Positions 35,356 to 45,333 of a DNA stretch of 64,000 nt are shown piece after piece; within the stretch, counting starts at the first letter, position 1, and each line of letters starts with the position of its first letter. The translations under genes and the position numbers were made by a program. The stretch is from Aeromonas eucrenophila (GTDB lineage Bacteria > Pseudomonadota > Gammaproteobacteria > Enterobacterales > Aeromonadaceae): the NCBI RefSeq assembly GCF_000819865.1, contig NZ_CDDF01000001.1, positions 657,981 to 721,980 of the forward strand. Direction: 5' to 3'. The notes beneath the pieces were generated by a model. That model was not told the DNA's origin. It was given only the letters and a program-made list of their open reading frames with translations, and did not search any database.

Positions 35356-36633
35356 TCATCCCTTCAACTTGGCCAGCATCGCCTTGGTCACCAGCACTAT
35401 GCCCTGCTCGGAGCGATAGAAGCGGCGGCTATCCTCGTCCGCGTTCTCCCCCACCACCAGCCCATCGGGCAGCTTGCAGCCCTTGTCCACCACCACCCGA
35501 CGTAGTCGGCAGCCGGCACCGATCTCGACCCCGGGGAAGATGATCGCCTGATCCAGGGTGCAGAAGGAGTGCACCCGCACATTGGTGAACAGCACCGAGT
35601 TGAGCACGAAGGAGCCGCTGACGATGGAGCCACCCGCAAACATGGAGTTGATGGTCATGCCGTGCTGGCCGTTTCTGTCCTGCACGAACTTGGCGGGAGG
35701 GGCCATGTTCTGGCTGGTCCAGATGGGCCAGTTCTCGTCATAGATGTCGAGCTCGGGCACCACGGAGGCGAGATCCATGTTCGCCTCCCAGAAGGAATCC
35801 AGGGTTCCCACGTCGCGCCAGTAGGGTTTCACCCCCTCCTTGGCACCCACACAGGACATGGTGAAGGGGTGGGCGAAGGCCTTGCCTTCGGTGACGATGC
35901 GGGGGATCAGGTCCATGCCGAAGTCGTGCTTGGACTCCTGGTTGTTGATGTCCTCCTCCAGCAGTTGATACAGATACTCCGCCTCGAAGATGTAGATCCC
36001 CATGGAGGCCAGGGAGACATCCTCGTTACCCGGCATGGCGGGCGGGTTGGCCGGCTTCTCCACGAAGGCGCGGATCTGACGATGCTCGTCGATGTCCATG
36101 ACGCCGAAGGCCGAGGCCTCCACCCGTGGCACCTCGATGCAGCCCACCGTCACCTTGGCGCCGAGGCGCACGTGATCGAGCAGCATGGCGGCGTAGTCCA
36201 TCTTGTAGATGTGATCCCCCGCCAGCACCACTATGTACTTGGGGCCGTAGTCGCGGATGATGTCGACGTTCTGGTAGATGGCGTCAGCGGTGCCGCGATA
36301 CCAGTGCACCTCGTCCACCCGCTGCTGGGCGGGCAGCAGATCGATGAACTCGTTCATCTGGTAGCGCAGGAAGGACCAGCCCGATTGCAGGTGGCGCAGC
36401 AGGCTGTGGGACTTGTACTGGGTCACCACACCCACCCGGCGGATGCCGGAGTTGATGCAGTTGGAGAGCACGAAATCGATGATGCGGAACTTGCCGCCGA
36501 AATGAACGGCGGGTTTGGCACGGTTGTCGGTCAGCTGCTTCAGACGGCTGCCCCGCCCTCCCGCGAGCACCAAGGCCATACTCTGATTCAATAGTTGCCG
36601 TGCTTTGGCAGTATCTACGGGTTCTAACGACAT
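35356..36633 (-). CDS. glgC: Glucose-1-phosphate adenylyltransferase GlgC
   Basis: Makes ADP-glucose from glucose-1-phosphate and ATP, the committed step of glycogen synthesis. The 425-residue protein has [30 protein letters not shown] (split here by the substrate loop), [29 protein letters not shown] and [16 protein letters not shown], all as in bacterial GlgC. The start ATG at 36633 has GAGGTG just upstream; two more in-frame codons starting with GTG precede it. No other glg gene is adjacent in this window. Confidence 0.95.
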   Translation of the reverse strand: MSLEPVDTAKARQLLNQSMALVLAGGRGSRLKQLTDNRAKPAVHFGGKFRIIDFVLSNCINSGIRRVGVVTQYKSHSLLRHLQSGWSFLRYQMNEFIDLLPAQQRVDEVHWYRGTADAIYQNVDIIRDYGPKYIVVLAGDHIYKMDYAAMLLDHVRLGAKVTVGCIEVPRVEASAFGVMDIDEHRQIRAFVEKPANPPAMPGNEDVSLASMGIYIFEAEYLYQLLEEDINNQESKHDFGMDLIPRIVTEGKAFAHPFTMSCVGAKEGVKPYWRDVGTLDSFWEANMDLASVVPELDIYDENWPIWTSQNMAPPAKFVQDRNGQHGMTINSMFAGGSIVSGSFVLNSVLFTNVRVHSFCTLDQAIIFPGVEIGAGCRLRRVVVDKGCKLPDGLVVGENADEDSRRFYRSEQGIVLVTKAMLAKLKG

Positions 36634-36820
36634 AATCACCTCGGCCTAGTTGGAGCTGTTTTCATCTCATCTTCACCTTTTTTAGCGGTTATGAAAGTGT
36701 TTTCACTCACAGATTAGCCGCTTTTTACCCATCTTTTCCCGGAGTTGTGTGAGTACACAGGCACCGGGCTGCCGACTTGATTAGAATTCATCCATTATGG
36801 ACATCATCAAGGATGAAACG

Positions 36821-38458
36821 ATGTTGATTAAACGTGAAGGGAATCTGCGGCTGGTCGGCGCCCTGGTCTGCCTGCCCCTGTTGCTGCTGCAGGGGATCTG
36901 GCTCTCTCCCTCGACCTCATCACCCACCCAGTGGCTGGTCATGGCGACCACCCTGCTCGGCTTTGCCCTGCTGATCTTTCTCAGCCACAGCCTGCGCAAG
37001 GGCGCCTTGGCGAGGCAGGAGCAGGACTGGCTGCAGGCGCTCGCACAGCGGGATCCCGCCAAACTGAGCAGCCCGCAGGCCCAGGAGGCGCTGCGTCAGC
37101 TGCTCGCCTCCTTCAGCGAGGCCGAACTCGATGCCCACCGCCAGATCAGCGAGCTGCACAGCCAGGCCACTCAGGATGAGATGACGGGGCTGCGCAATCG
37201 CCACGCGTTTCGGCGCGATCTGACCGAACTGCTGCAACAGGAGGATACCCAGACCGCGATCCTGGTACTGATCCGCGCCACCGAGCTTGGCAAACTCAAC
37301 GCCCAGCGCGGCTTCCAGTCGGGGGATGCCTACATCAAGGACATAGCCCACCTCATCATCCACACGGTCAGCCGCTTCCCCGGCCACCAGGTCTATCGCA
37401 TCTCGGGCGCCGACTTTGCGGTGCTGGTGCCGCCGCTCGCCAAGATCCCCCCCCATCTTCTAGGGCGGGATCTCAAGCATGCCTTCGACCACTACCAGCA
37501 AGAGCACGAACTGGAGAGCGCTGCCTACTCGGGGATGACCCGCCTTAGCAGCGAGCAAAAGATAGAGGCCATCCTGGCCCGGGCCGATCTGGCGCTGGCC
37601 CGTGCCCAGACCGAGGCGGTCAACGGCTGGGCCATCCAGCAAAATGATGAGGTGGTCGAATTGCAGGGGCAACGGCACTGGACCCAGGTGCTGACCGATC
37701 TGCTGGAGCAGGAGCGCGTCAGCTTCAGCTGTCAGCCCATACTGCCCCTGCACAGCGGCATGCTCGCCTATCACGAGATCTACCCCCGCTTCAGCAGCGT
37801 CGACGGCACCGTGCTCCCCAGCGATACCCTGCTCGCCATGGCCCAGCGGCTGGACATGACGATGCGGCTGGAGCAGATGGTGATCCGGCACGTCATGCGC
37901 CAGTACCGGGCCTTCGGCAGCCACAGCAGCCGCTGGGGTCTGAATCTGCCGGGCAGCCTGCTGCAAAACAGCGCCTTCCTGATCTGGCTCGATCACCAGC
38001 TGCAGCGGGATCCCGACATCGGCGCCAACCTGGTGTTCGAGCTGGACGAGGAGCAGCTGGAGCGCAACCTGACCGGGGCCAGGCGGCTGTTCGAGCTGCT
38101 CAGGCGCCACGGCAGTCGCTCGGCCATCTGCAACTTCGGCAAGGGGATAGGGTCATTCAGCCTGTTTCGTGAGCTCAAGCCCGATTACATCAAGCTGGAT
38201 CCCGCCCTCATCACCGAGCTGGAGCAGGATCTCACCAACCAGCAGTTCGTGCGGATGATAGTCGACGTGTCCCATCGCATGGGGTGCGTGGTGATCGCGG
38301 AAGGGGTGGAGCAGCTCAGCCAGCAAGAGTTGCTGCAAGGCATGTATGTGGACGGATTGCAGGGATATCTCATTGCCCGGCCCCAGGAGCTGAGACCGGA
38401 CAACGGCCAGTTCGGCCTCTTTACTGAGGCCGTTTCAGCTTCAGCAGGGTCAGAATGA
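36821..38458 (+). CDS. Membrane protein with degenerate GGDEF and EAL domains
   Basis: A 545-residue protein with two N-terminal membrane helices (about 9-28 and 38-56), a short helical linker, a GGDEF-like domain (TQDEMTGLRNRHAFRRDL near 125) and an EAL-like domain. The GGDEF signature is SGADF, and the EAL signature is replaced by HEIYPRF, so both active sites look broken. Other EAL landmarks (LNLPGSLLQN, CNFGKGIGSFSLFRELKPDYIKLD, VIAEGVEQ) remain. This plan recalls CsrD/MshH, which bind rather than make or break c-di-GMP, but it is shorter. The ATG at 36821 has AAGGA seven bases upstream; an earlier ATG at 36797 has none. Its 3' end overlaps the next gene tail to tail. Confidence 0.82.
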   Translation: MLIKREGNLRLVGALVCLPLLLLQGIWLSPSTSSPTQWLVMATTLLGFALLIFLSHSLRKGALARQEQDWLQALAQRDPAKLSSPQAQEALRQLLASFSEAELDAHRQISELHSQATQDEMTGLRNRHAFRRDLTELLQQEDTQTAILVLIRATELGKLNAQRGFQSGDAYIKDIAHLIIHTVSRFPGHQVYRISGADFAVLVPPLAKIPPHLLGRDLKHAFDHYQQEHELESAAYSGMTRLSSEQKIEAILARADLALARAQTEAVNGWAIQQNDEVVELQGQRHWTQVLTDLLEQERVSFSCQPILPLHSGMLAYHEIYPRFSSVDGTVLPSDTLLAMAQRLDMTMRLEQMVIRHVMRQYRAFGSHSSRWGLNLPGSLLQNSAFLIWLDHQLQRDPDIGANLVFELDEEQLERNLTGARRLFELLRRHGSRSAICNFGKGIGSFSLFRELKPDYIKLDPALITELEQDLTNQQFVRMIVDVSHRMGCVVIAEGVEQLSQQELLQGMYVDGLQGYLIARPQELRPDNGQFGLFTEAVSASAGSE

Positions 38459-38915
38459 TGTCGTTGAGCTGGCGATAGCGCTCCAGCTCCTTCTGATCGT
38501 AACGGGTCGCCAGCATGGTCGGGTTGTGGCGATTCTTGAGGTAGCGGTTGATCTGCAACCGGTTGAAGCCGGCCACCTTGTAGACCTGACCCAGCAGGGC
38601 ATTGAGCTCCTCGTCATCCAGTCCGGCCTTGGCCAGATAATCGCTCTGGACCGGGCTCTCCAGCTGGCAACTCTGTTTGTCGATGTGGCCGCTCTCTTGC
38701 AAGTAAGCGAGCCACTGCTCCACATAGAGCGGCTTGCAACCGGCCAGCAGGTTGAAAAATCCCACCGCATCGCAGCGACAACCACCAAGCAGCACCAGCG
38801 CCAGCTCGTCGCTGTCACAGCTGAAGGTCACGGGTCCGCTCTGGCTCCAGTCCAGCGCCTGCACCCGGATCTGTGCCCGCGCGCCCGCCGCTGTGGTCAC
38901 GTCAAATACAAACAT
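38421..38915 (-). CDS. Conserved-looking small protein, unknown function
   Basis: A 164-residue soluble protein starting MFVFDVTTAAGARAQIRVQ. I recognise no family. The middle has ALVLLGGCRCDAVGFFNLLAG and the C-terminus is charged and helical (NRYLKNRHNPTMLATRYDQ, then LNDIILTLLKLKRPQ). A good GGGAGGTG ribosome site precedes the ATG. The last 38 bases overlap the last 38 bases of the GGDEF/EAL gene on the other strand. Confidence 0.7.
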   Translation of the reverse strand: MFVFDVTTAAGARAQIRVQALDWSQSGPVTFSCDSDELALVLLGGCRCDAVGFFNLLAGCKPLYVEQWLAYLQESGHIDKQSCQLESPVQSDYLAKAGLDDEELNALLGQVYKVAGFNRLQINRYLKNRHNPTMLATRYDQKELERYRQLNDIILTLLKLKRPQ

Positions 38916-39011
38916 GGCACCTCCCGTCCGGCAAAGGGTTGATGATGGCCCATAGCGCCGCCTTCGCCAAGGCAAATCGCCTTTTCATTCAGTATTCTGC
39001 CGGCGCGGGCA

Positions 39012-39042
39012 TAAAAAAACCGACCGCCTCGCGGCGGTCGGT
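39012..39042 (-). terminator. Terminator after the DUF2750 gene
   Basis: An 11-bp stem AACCGACCGCC/GGCGGTCGGTT with a 4-nt loop is followed on the minus strand by a T-run (TTTTTTTAT). Confidence 0.92.
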
Positions 39043-39087
39043 TCTGCTGTCAGAGGGCCCGCTTGCGGGCTCTCAATGCAGCACAGT

Positions 39088-39450
39088 TCAGGCGTCCAGT
39101 TCGACCAGCGCCTTGGCCAGCTCGATGGGTTCGAGCTCCTGGCCTTCCAGATCGGCGTTCCAGTTCGGGCCGACCAGCACATCGTCTTCGTCCAGATCGT
39201 TGATCCAGATGTCGAGGAACTCTTCCAGCTCGATCACTTCCGGCTCGTAATCCGCCCACTCGTCCACGCAGTGCAGACGGGCATCGCCCTCGGCGGACCA
39301 GAGCGGCATCACATCGGCATCTTCGAACTCGGCGGAGCGGCATACCACCCAATCTTCACCGTAGCGCAGACCCCACACCTGACCCGACTCACGGACTTCT
39401 TCGATAAACAGCTGGAAATTGGCGTCAAGATTGTCAGTTAGTTTGCTCAT
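39088..39450 (-). CDS. DUF2750 family protein
   Basis: A 120-residue acidic protein starting MSKLTDNLDANFQLFIEEV. The segments ESGQVWGLRYGEDWVVCRSAE, then DVMPLWSAEGDA and DDVLVGPNWNADLEGQELEP match the DUF2750 family by memory. Function is unknown; no partner is evident. The ATG at 39450 is taken because family members begin near there; fourteen in-frame codons upstream are ignored. Confidence 0.85.
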   Translation of the reverse strand: MSKLTDNLDANFQLFIEEVRESGQVWGLRYGEDWVVCRSAEFEDADVMPLWSAEGDARLHCVDEWADYEPEVIELEEFLDIWINDLDEDDVLVGPNWNADLEGQELEPIELAKALVELDA

Positions 39451-39546
39451 GGGGATCTCTCTCTTGCTGGCAAATGGCAGGCAGTCGGCCAACGTGGCCG
39501 AGAATGGGGCTGATGGTGTCCCAAAAGCCCCCCAGACTCAAGTCAA

Positions 39547-39566
39547 ATCCCCAAAAAGCAGGGGAT
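39547..39566 (-). terminator. Weak terminator after the chemoreceptor gene
   Basis: A 6-bp stem ATCCCC/GGGGAT with an 8-nt loop is followed on the minus strand by TTTGACTT, 8 bp after the stop codon. Confidence 0.4.
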
Positions 39567-39574
39567 AAGCGCCC

Positions 39575-41203
39575 TCAGGTACGATATTGGGCGACCAGGG
39601 CCCCCAATTCGTCGCACGAGTGGGCCAGGGTGCCCGCCGCCTGCTCCGTCAACCGGTTCTGGGCCAGGGCATCCGCCGCCAGGGTGGTGATGGCCACCAG
39701 CCGCTGATTGATCTCCTCCGCCGCCCGGCTCTGCTCGGCGGCGGCGGTGGCTATCTGACTATTCATGGCAGTAATGGTGTGCACGGATCCAGCGATGGCA
39801 TGGATGGCGCCGTCCGCCTCACCGGCCTTGTCGGCGGTGCTGCGGGAGAGTTGCTGCAACTGGGTGATGCCGCTTGCGACCTTGCCCGCTCCCTCCTGCA
39901 GCCGCTGTATCATCTGCCGGATCTCGTCGGTGGAGCTGTGGGTACGGGTCGCCAGGGTGCGCACCTCGTCCGCCACCACCGCGAAGCCGCGACCCTGCTC
40001 GCCCGCCCGGGCCGCCTCGATGGCGGCGTTGAGCGCCAGCAGGTTGGTCTGCTCGGCCACCCCCCGGATCACGTCGAGCACGGAGCCAATCTGCTGGGTC
40101 TCCTGCTCGAGCTGACCCACGGCTCGCACCGTCTGGGCCATCTCGTCCCCCAGCTGATCTATGGTGGCGATGGTCTGGGCCACCACCTCGCGACCCTGCT
40201 GGGCCAGATTGAGCGCGGCGTCCGCCGCATCGGCCGCCTGGGCGGCGTGCTGGCCCACCTCCCGGCTGCTCACCGTCATCTGCTCCATGGCGCTGGCGAC
40301 CCTCAGGGTATCCTGCTCCTGGCCGGTGACGATGGCACCGGTACGATCGACGATCTGCTCCAGCTGATGGGCCTGCTCCCGGTTCTGGGCAGCGATCTGC
40401 TGGCTGCGCCCCACCAGCTGCGCCATCTGGCTGGCAAACTGGTTGAAGTTGACGGACAGCTGACTCAGCTCATCCCGACCCAACTCCGGCAGGCGGAACC
40501 GCAAGTCCCCCTCTCCCCTGGCGATGTTGCCGAGGGCCGACACGGATTGGGACAGGGGCACTACTATGCTGCGCACTATGAGGCCGACCACCAGGAACAG
40601 CAGGACAGCCAGCAGGGCGCCAATCCCGAGCAGGGTGAACAGCACCTCCCGATACTGGGCCTCCACGTCATCCACATAGACGCCGGTGCCGATGATCCAG
40701 TCCCAGGGGGCGAAGCGCTTGACGTAGGAGATCTTGCGCACCGGCTCCTCCACCCCGGGCTTGGGCCAGTAGTAGGCCACCTCCCCCGCCCCTTGCACCT
40801 TGGCGAGCTCGGCGAAGGCGACGAACAGCTTGAGCCCCTGCTTGTCTTCCACCCCGGAGAGATCCTGGCCATCCAGCGCGGGTTTCATGGGGTGCATCAC
40901 CATGGTGGGGTGACTGTCGTTGATCCAGAAGTAGTCGTCCTGGCCATAGCGCAGCCCCTTGAGCAGCGCCAGGGCCTGAGCCTTGGCATCGGCCTCGCTG
41001 AGCTCGCCTCGCCGCACCCTGGCCTCGAATTCGGCCACCAGGCTGTAGGCGGTCTCGACCTGAGCCTGGGTCTGCCGGCTCTTCTCCGCCATCAGCCCCT
41101 GCTGGTAGATCTGCAGACAGGAAAACAGCAAGAGCCCCAGCAGGACCAGCACCATCAGGGTCACCAGCGACAGCCGCCGGCCGATACTCCATCGTCTCAA
41201 CAT
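39575..41203 (-). CDS. Methyl-accepting chemotaxis protein with a single Cache domain
   Basis: A 542-residue chemoreceptor. One membrane helix near residues 12-33, then a periplasmic single Cache domain (about 35-185; [20 protein letters not shown], then [14 protein letters not shown] and [14 protein letters not shown] are typical), a second membrane helix (about 187-212), a HAMP domain and the cytoplasmic signalling domain with the hairpin tip [20 protein letters not shown]. Such sCache receptors often sense small organic acids; the ligand here is unknown. The ATG at 41203 has AGGGA upstream; five in-frame codons before it start with TTG. No C-terminal CheR-docking pentapeptide is seen. Confidence 0.93.
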   Translation of the reverse strand: MLRRWSIGRRLSLVTLMVLVLLGLLLFSCLQIYQQGLMAEKSRQTQAQVETAYSLVAEFEARVRRGELSEADAKAQALALLKGLRYGQDDYFWINDSHPTMVMHPMKPALDGQDLSGVEDKQGLKLFVAFAELAKVQGAGEVAYYWPKPGVEEPVRKISYVKRFAPWDWIIGTGVYVDDVEAQYREVLFTLLGIGALLAVLLFLVVGLIVRSIVVPLSQSVSALGNIARGEGDLRFRLPELGRDELSQLSVNFNQFASQMAQLVGRSQQIAAQNREQAHQLEQIVDRTGAIVTGQEQDTLRVASAMEQMTVSSREVGQHAAQAADAADAALNLAQQGREVVAQTIATIDQLGDEMAQTVRAVGQLEQETQQIGSVLDVIRGVAEQTNLLALNAAIEAARAGEQGRGFAVVADEVRTLATRTHSSTDEIRQMIQRLQEGAGKVASGITQLQQLSRSTADKAGEADGAIHAIAGSVHTITAMNSQIATAAAEQSRAAEEINQRLVAITTLAADALAQNRLTEQAAGTLAHSCDELGALVAQYRT

Positions 41204-41315
41204 AAGCCCATCCCTCAACCGCTACATGTTGTTAACAAGGTATGTCGCATCGGCGCGGGCTGTCCACGATGGCGGCCAACGCGCTGCCAGAAATATGATC
41301 CAGCCCCGAAATGCA

Positions 41316-41347
41316 CGAAGGCGCCCATTGGGCGCCTTCGTTTTTTT
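41316..41347 (+). terminator. Plus-strand terminator between two minus-strand genes
   Basis: CGAAGGCGCC (41316-41325) and GGCGCCTTCG (41331-41340) pair perfectly; seven T follow on the plus strand only. Both neighbouring genes (chemoreceptor and gsk) are on the minus strand. Confidence 0.88.
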
Positions 41348-41366
41348 CAGCACAAACCAACCGGGA

Positions 41367-42671
41367 TCAACGCTCCCAGTACACCTCTTCCAGGCTGTCT
41401 TCCTTCTCCGGCAGACCGCGAGAGAGGCGCGGGCTGCTCTGGGCCAGCACCTCGTAGCTCACCCGGTTCGCGTATTTGCACACCTGGGCCAGGGACGAAT
41501 AGGTCAGGAACTCGGACAGGTGCTTGGCGGAGTTCGGCACATTCATGCGGTGGTAGGCGTTGGCCACCATGTCGTGCAGCACCGCAGACAGGGCGCCATC
41601 TCCGGCGCCGTTGGTGTTCTTGATCTTCTCCGGGCCGCCCATGTAAGGGGAGATGTGGGAGTAGATGCGGGCCGGCTTACGGCACTTGGCACGGGTCATG
41701 GGACGGCTGAACTCATACATGTTGAACTCGGGGATGACGCCGGGCAGCAGGGTATGAGTGGTCTCGCGCTTGTAGTCCTCCTCGGTGTAGCTCGCCATGT
41801 AGAGGCCGATGGGGCCGGCGGTGCAGAGCACCATGTCGGCCCAATCCAGCGCCTTGTCGGCGGCGCCGAGGGGGTCTTTTATCCCAGTCAGGGCTTCGGC
41901 CTCGTCCTCGTTCATCGCGAGCACCGTCACGTTCTCGGCGATGAAGTCGCGCCACCACTGGGGATTCTCATCGATGACGAAGCGGGTGCCCAGGGTCAGC
42001 ACCACGGGCACCCCGGCCTCGCGGGCATAACGCACGGCGGTCATGGCCGCGTCCTTCATGGGGGTACCGTCGGCGCCACGCACCAGATAGGCGGTGATCA
42101 CCAGGGCGGAGGCCTCCTTGATGATGGCCTCGGGGATGTGCGCCACATCCAGGTGATCCATCTTGCCGGCGTTGATGCCAAAGCTGCGCTCGCCCCCTTC
42201 GGTGATGAAGGTGAAGCAGCGGCCGACCGGACCGTCTACCGGCTGCAGGTAGTCGAGGTTGACGCGAGAGGAGGTGTTGCACAGATAGCGGTAGGCGTAG
42301 CTGCCGATGCGGATGTCCTGGCTCATGACGCCGAGCAGGATGGAGTGGGAATCCGCCAGCACGGAGTAGTTGTGCATGGTGTTGCCGATGGTGCCACCGG
42401 CAAACTCGCTCACCACCATGTTGTTGGCCTTGAGCTCTTCATACACCTGCTCGGCCACGTCGTCGGAGATGAGCATGGAGTGGCCCTTGCTCAGGCCATA
42501 ACGGTTCAGGAAGTCTTCATCCACATGAGCTTCGATGTCCACCAGAGTCTGATCGATGCCCACCACATAGGCCTTGCCCAGTTCGGTGAGCAGGGGATTC
42601 TGCGGGATCAGGGGATCACGCCTGTCGACCGGGAAGTAGTGTTTGGACTTGCGCTGACCGGGAAATTTCAT
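41367..42671 (-). CDS. gsk: Inosine-guanosine kinase Gsk
   Basis: Phosphorylates inosine and guanosine in purine salvage; a PfkB-family kinase. The 434-residue length equals E. coli Gsk. It begins MKFPGQRKSKHYFPV and has SEFAGGTIGNTMHNYSVLAD near residue 85 and the C-terminal anion-hole motif NTNGAGDGALSAVLHDM (near 340) with the catalytic Asp. The gene stands near hemH and adk as in enteric bacteria, with a MAPEG gene in between. Confidence 0.95.
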   Translation of the reverse strand: MKFPGQRKSKHYFPVDRRDPLIPQNPLLTELGKAYVVGIDQTLVDIEAHVDEDFLNRYGLSKGHSMLISDDVAEQVYEELKANNMVVSEFAGGTIGNTMHNYSVLADSHSILLGVMSQDIRIGSYAYRYLCNTSSRVNLDYLQPVDGPVGRCFTFITEGGERSFGINAGKMDHLDVAHIPEAIIKEASALVITAYLVRGADGTPMKDAAMTAVRYAREAGVPVVLTLGTRFVIDENPQWWRDFIAENVTVLAMNEDEAEALTGIKDPLGAADKALDWADMVLCTAGPIGLYMASYTEEDYKRETTHTLLPGVIPEFNMYEFSRPMTRAKCRKPARIYSHISPYMGGPEKIKNTNGAGDGALSAVLHDMVANAYHRMNVPNSAKHLSEFLTYSSLAQVCKYANRVSYEVLAQSSPRLSRGLPEKEDSLEEVYWER

Positions 42672-42803
42672 GGCAATGTTCTGTGCTCTGGGGGAAAGAG
42701 GGGCGGGATTTTAACACAATCCGCCTCGCCGAAAAGTCGCCCGATTAAAATATGGGGTCAGTATAGGCAAGGGTTGCAGAGGCAAACGTTTGACTTTGAT
42801 GCA

Positions 42804-42836
42804 ATAAAAAACCACCTCGGCATGAGGTGGTTTTTT
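42804..42836. terminator. Bidirectional terminator upstream of gsk
   Basis: AACCACCTCGGCATGAGGTGGTT has an 8-9 bp stem flanked by an A-run and a T-run. It ends the minus-strand MAPEG gene transcript before gsk. Confidence 0.9.
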
Positions 42837-42862
42837 ACAAATGAGCGGACCCGGGCTGGCAC

Positions 42863-43255
42863 TCAGCCGAACGACAACCCCTGCACCAGCGCCAACACCG
42901 AGAACAGGCCGAGGGACAACCAGAAGAACAGGGTGCCGAACAGTCTGGGCTTGTTCGGTGCCTTGGGGATCTGGATGCCGATGGCGTGCAGGATGCGCCC
43001 CACCAGCAGCAGCATGCCGCCGAGGTGCAGCCAGAAGGCGCCGACCCCGGCCAGCTCGCACAGGGCCATCAGCAGCAGGGTGAGCGGCACGTACTCGGCG
43101 AAGTTGCCGTGGGCGCGGATCGCGGCCAGCATCTCCGGCGCCTCCCCTTCCCCTATCATCACCTTGAACTGGGCCCGGCGCTTGACCACCCAGAAGGAGA
43201 GCAGCAGGAACAAGAGCCCCAAGAGGCCTGCGTAAATCAGCGTGATATGCATCAT
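42863..43255 (-). CDS. MAPEG family membrane protein
   Basis: A 130-residue protein with four membrane helices (about 4-24, 55-75, 78-95, 105-127). IRAHGNFAEYVPLTLLLMAL is the family motif where a glutathione transferase-like MAPEG protein has its RxxxNxxE residues, and GRILHAIGI follows. E. coli YecN is similar. The physiological substrate is unknown. A ribosome site AAGGA lies eight bases before the first of two adjacent ATGs. Confidence 0.87.
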   Translation of the reverse strand: MMHITLIYAGLLGLLFLLLSFWVVKRRAQFKVMIGEGEAPEMLAAIRAHGNFAEYVPLTLLLMALCELAGVGAFWLHLGGMLLLVGRILHAIGIQIPKAPNKPRLFGTLFFWLSLGLFSVLALVQGLSFG

Positions 43256-43295
43256 CTGGACAATCCTTATCGTTGAACGTTGAAATCCCGGTCGA

Positions 43296-44270
43296 TCACG
43301 CCAGCTCGCGGCAGATCAGCGACACCATCATGCGGATATGGGCCTGATCGCTGTTGAGCGCGGGGATGTAGTGGAACTGCTCGCCCCCCGCCTCCAGGAA
43401 GAGGTGACGGTTCTCGACCTGGATCTCCTCCAGGGTCTCGAGGCAGTCGGCGGAGAACGCCGGGCAGATCACATCGAGTCGCTTGACCCCCTGCCCCGCC
43501 AGCTGGGTGATGGTGGCATCGGTGTAAGGCTTGAGCCACTCCTGTTTGCCGAAGCGAGACTGGAAGCTGGCGCTCCACTGCTCGGGGGCGAGACCCAGGG
43601 CCTCGGCCAGCAGGGTCGCGGTGCGGCGACACTGATGACCATAAGGGTCACCCTCGTCCTCGCTGCGCTGGGGGATGCCGTGGAAGGACATCAGCAGGTG
43701 CTCACCCTGGCCCTGCTGCTCCCACTGGCGGCGTACACTCATGGCCAGCGCCTGTATGTATTCGGGGTGGTTGTGATAGTCACGGATGAGGCGCATCACC
43801 GGCAGGTGACGCTCACGCTTCATCACCCGCGCCCAGCCGTCGAAAACGGCGGCCGTGGTGCTGGCGGCATATTGCGGATAGAGCGGTAGCAGTATCACCC
43901 GGTTGACCCCTTGCGCCTTGAGCGCCTGCCAGCCGTCATTCAGTGACGGGCTGCCATAGGTCATGGCGAGCACCACGGGCACATCCACCCCTTCGCGCTT
44001 GAGCTCCTGCTCGAGGGCGTCACGCTGACGCTGGCTGATGGCCATCAGCGGTGAGCCCTGCTCGGTCCAGATCTGCTGGTAGAGCTTGGACACCCTGGGG
44101 GCACGCAGTGGCAATATGACGAAATTGAGCAGGGGGGACCACAACAGGCGGGGTATCTCGACCACCCGCGGATCCTGTAAGAACTGGCTGAGGAAGGCCC
44201 TGACGGCGGCAGCGGTCGGTGCGGCGGGTGTCCCCAGATTGACGAGCAAGATCCCGGTTTTGGTGGTCAC
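43296..44270 (-). CDS. hemH: Ferrochelatase HemH
   Basis: Inserts Fe2+ into protoporphyrin IX in the last step of haem synthesis. The 324-residue protein starts TGILLVNLGTPAAPTAAAVR and has LLPLYPQYAASTTAAVFD, the catalytic histidine in LLMSFHGIPQRS, and the C-terminal PAFSADCLETLEEIQVENR with the conserved glutamate. Length matches the E. coli enzyme (320). It follows adk as in many gamma-proteobacteria. Confidence 0.95.
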   Translation of the reverse strand: MTTKTGILLVNLGTPAAPTAAAVRAFLSQFLQDPRVVEIPRLLWSPLLNFVILPLRAPRVSKLYQQIWTEQGSPLMAISQRQRDALEQELKREGVDVPVVLAMTYGSPSLNDGWQALKAQGVNRVILLPLYPQYAASTTAAVFDGWARVMKRERHLPVMRLIRDYHNHPEYIQALAMSVRRQWEQQGQGEHLLMSFHGIPQRSEDEGDPYGHQCRRTATLLAEALGLAPEQWSASFQSRFGKQEWLKPYTDATITQLAGQGVKRLDVICPAFSADCLETLEEIQVENRHLFLEAGGEQFHYIPALNSDQAHIRMMVSLICRELA

Positions 44271-44317
44271 GTTAGCTTCCTGTCATGCGGTTTTGTCATT
44301 CTTGTTATGATGCAAGA

Positions 44318-44338
44318 AAGGGCCCTGTATGGACCCTT
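44318..44338 (-). terminator. Terminator after adk
   Basis: An 8-bp stem (44318-44325 with 44331-44338, one G-U pair) is followed on the minus strand by TTTCTTGC. It separates adk from hemH. Confidence 0.6.
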
Positions 44339-44414
44339 GTCTCAGACTATCGCGGCTGGCCCAGGCAAGATGATTGCCAGCGGCTGGCAAAGCAGATCGA
44401 CTGGCAATGGCGGG

Positions 44415-45083
<669 letters not shown>

Positions 45084-45272
45084 TCAATTCTTGAGAAGGC
45101 AAAAAACTACACGTTTTCGCCCCTATTAACAAGCTTGCCCCGTGCAAGTGGCCACATTATCACCATGGGTTCGTGCAGGCGATGCGACCAAAGGCGCAGG
45201 ACTCGCGCACAAAAAATGATTGAAAATGCAGCAAAATAGTGGTCTGGCCAGATTGGCGCACACCCGGCGCCA

Positions 45273-45303
45273 TAAAAAGGCCCGCTGTATCACAGCGGGC
45301 CTT
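45273..45303 (-). terminator. Terminator after htpG
   Basis: AAGGCCCGCTG (45277-45287) and CAGCGGGCCTT (45293-45303) form an 11-bp stem; TTTTTAT follows on the minus strand. Confidence 0.9.
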
Positions 45304-45333
45304 GGTGTCCGGCCTGTCAGCCAGGAAGGGCCA

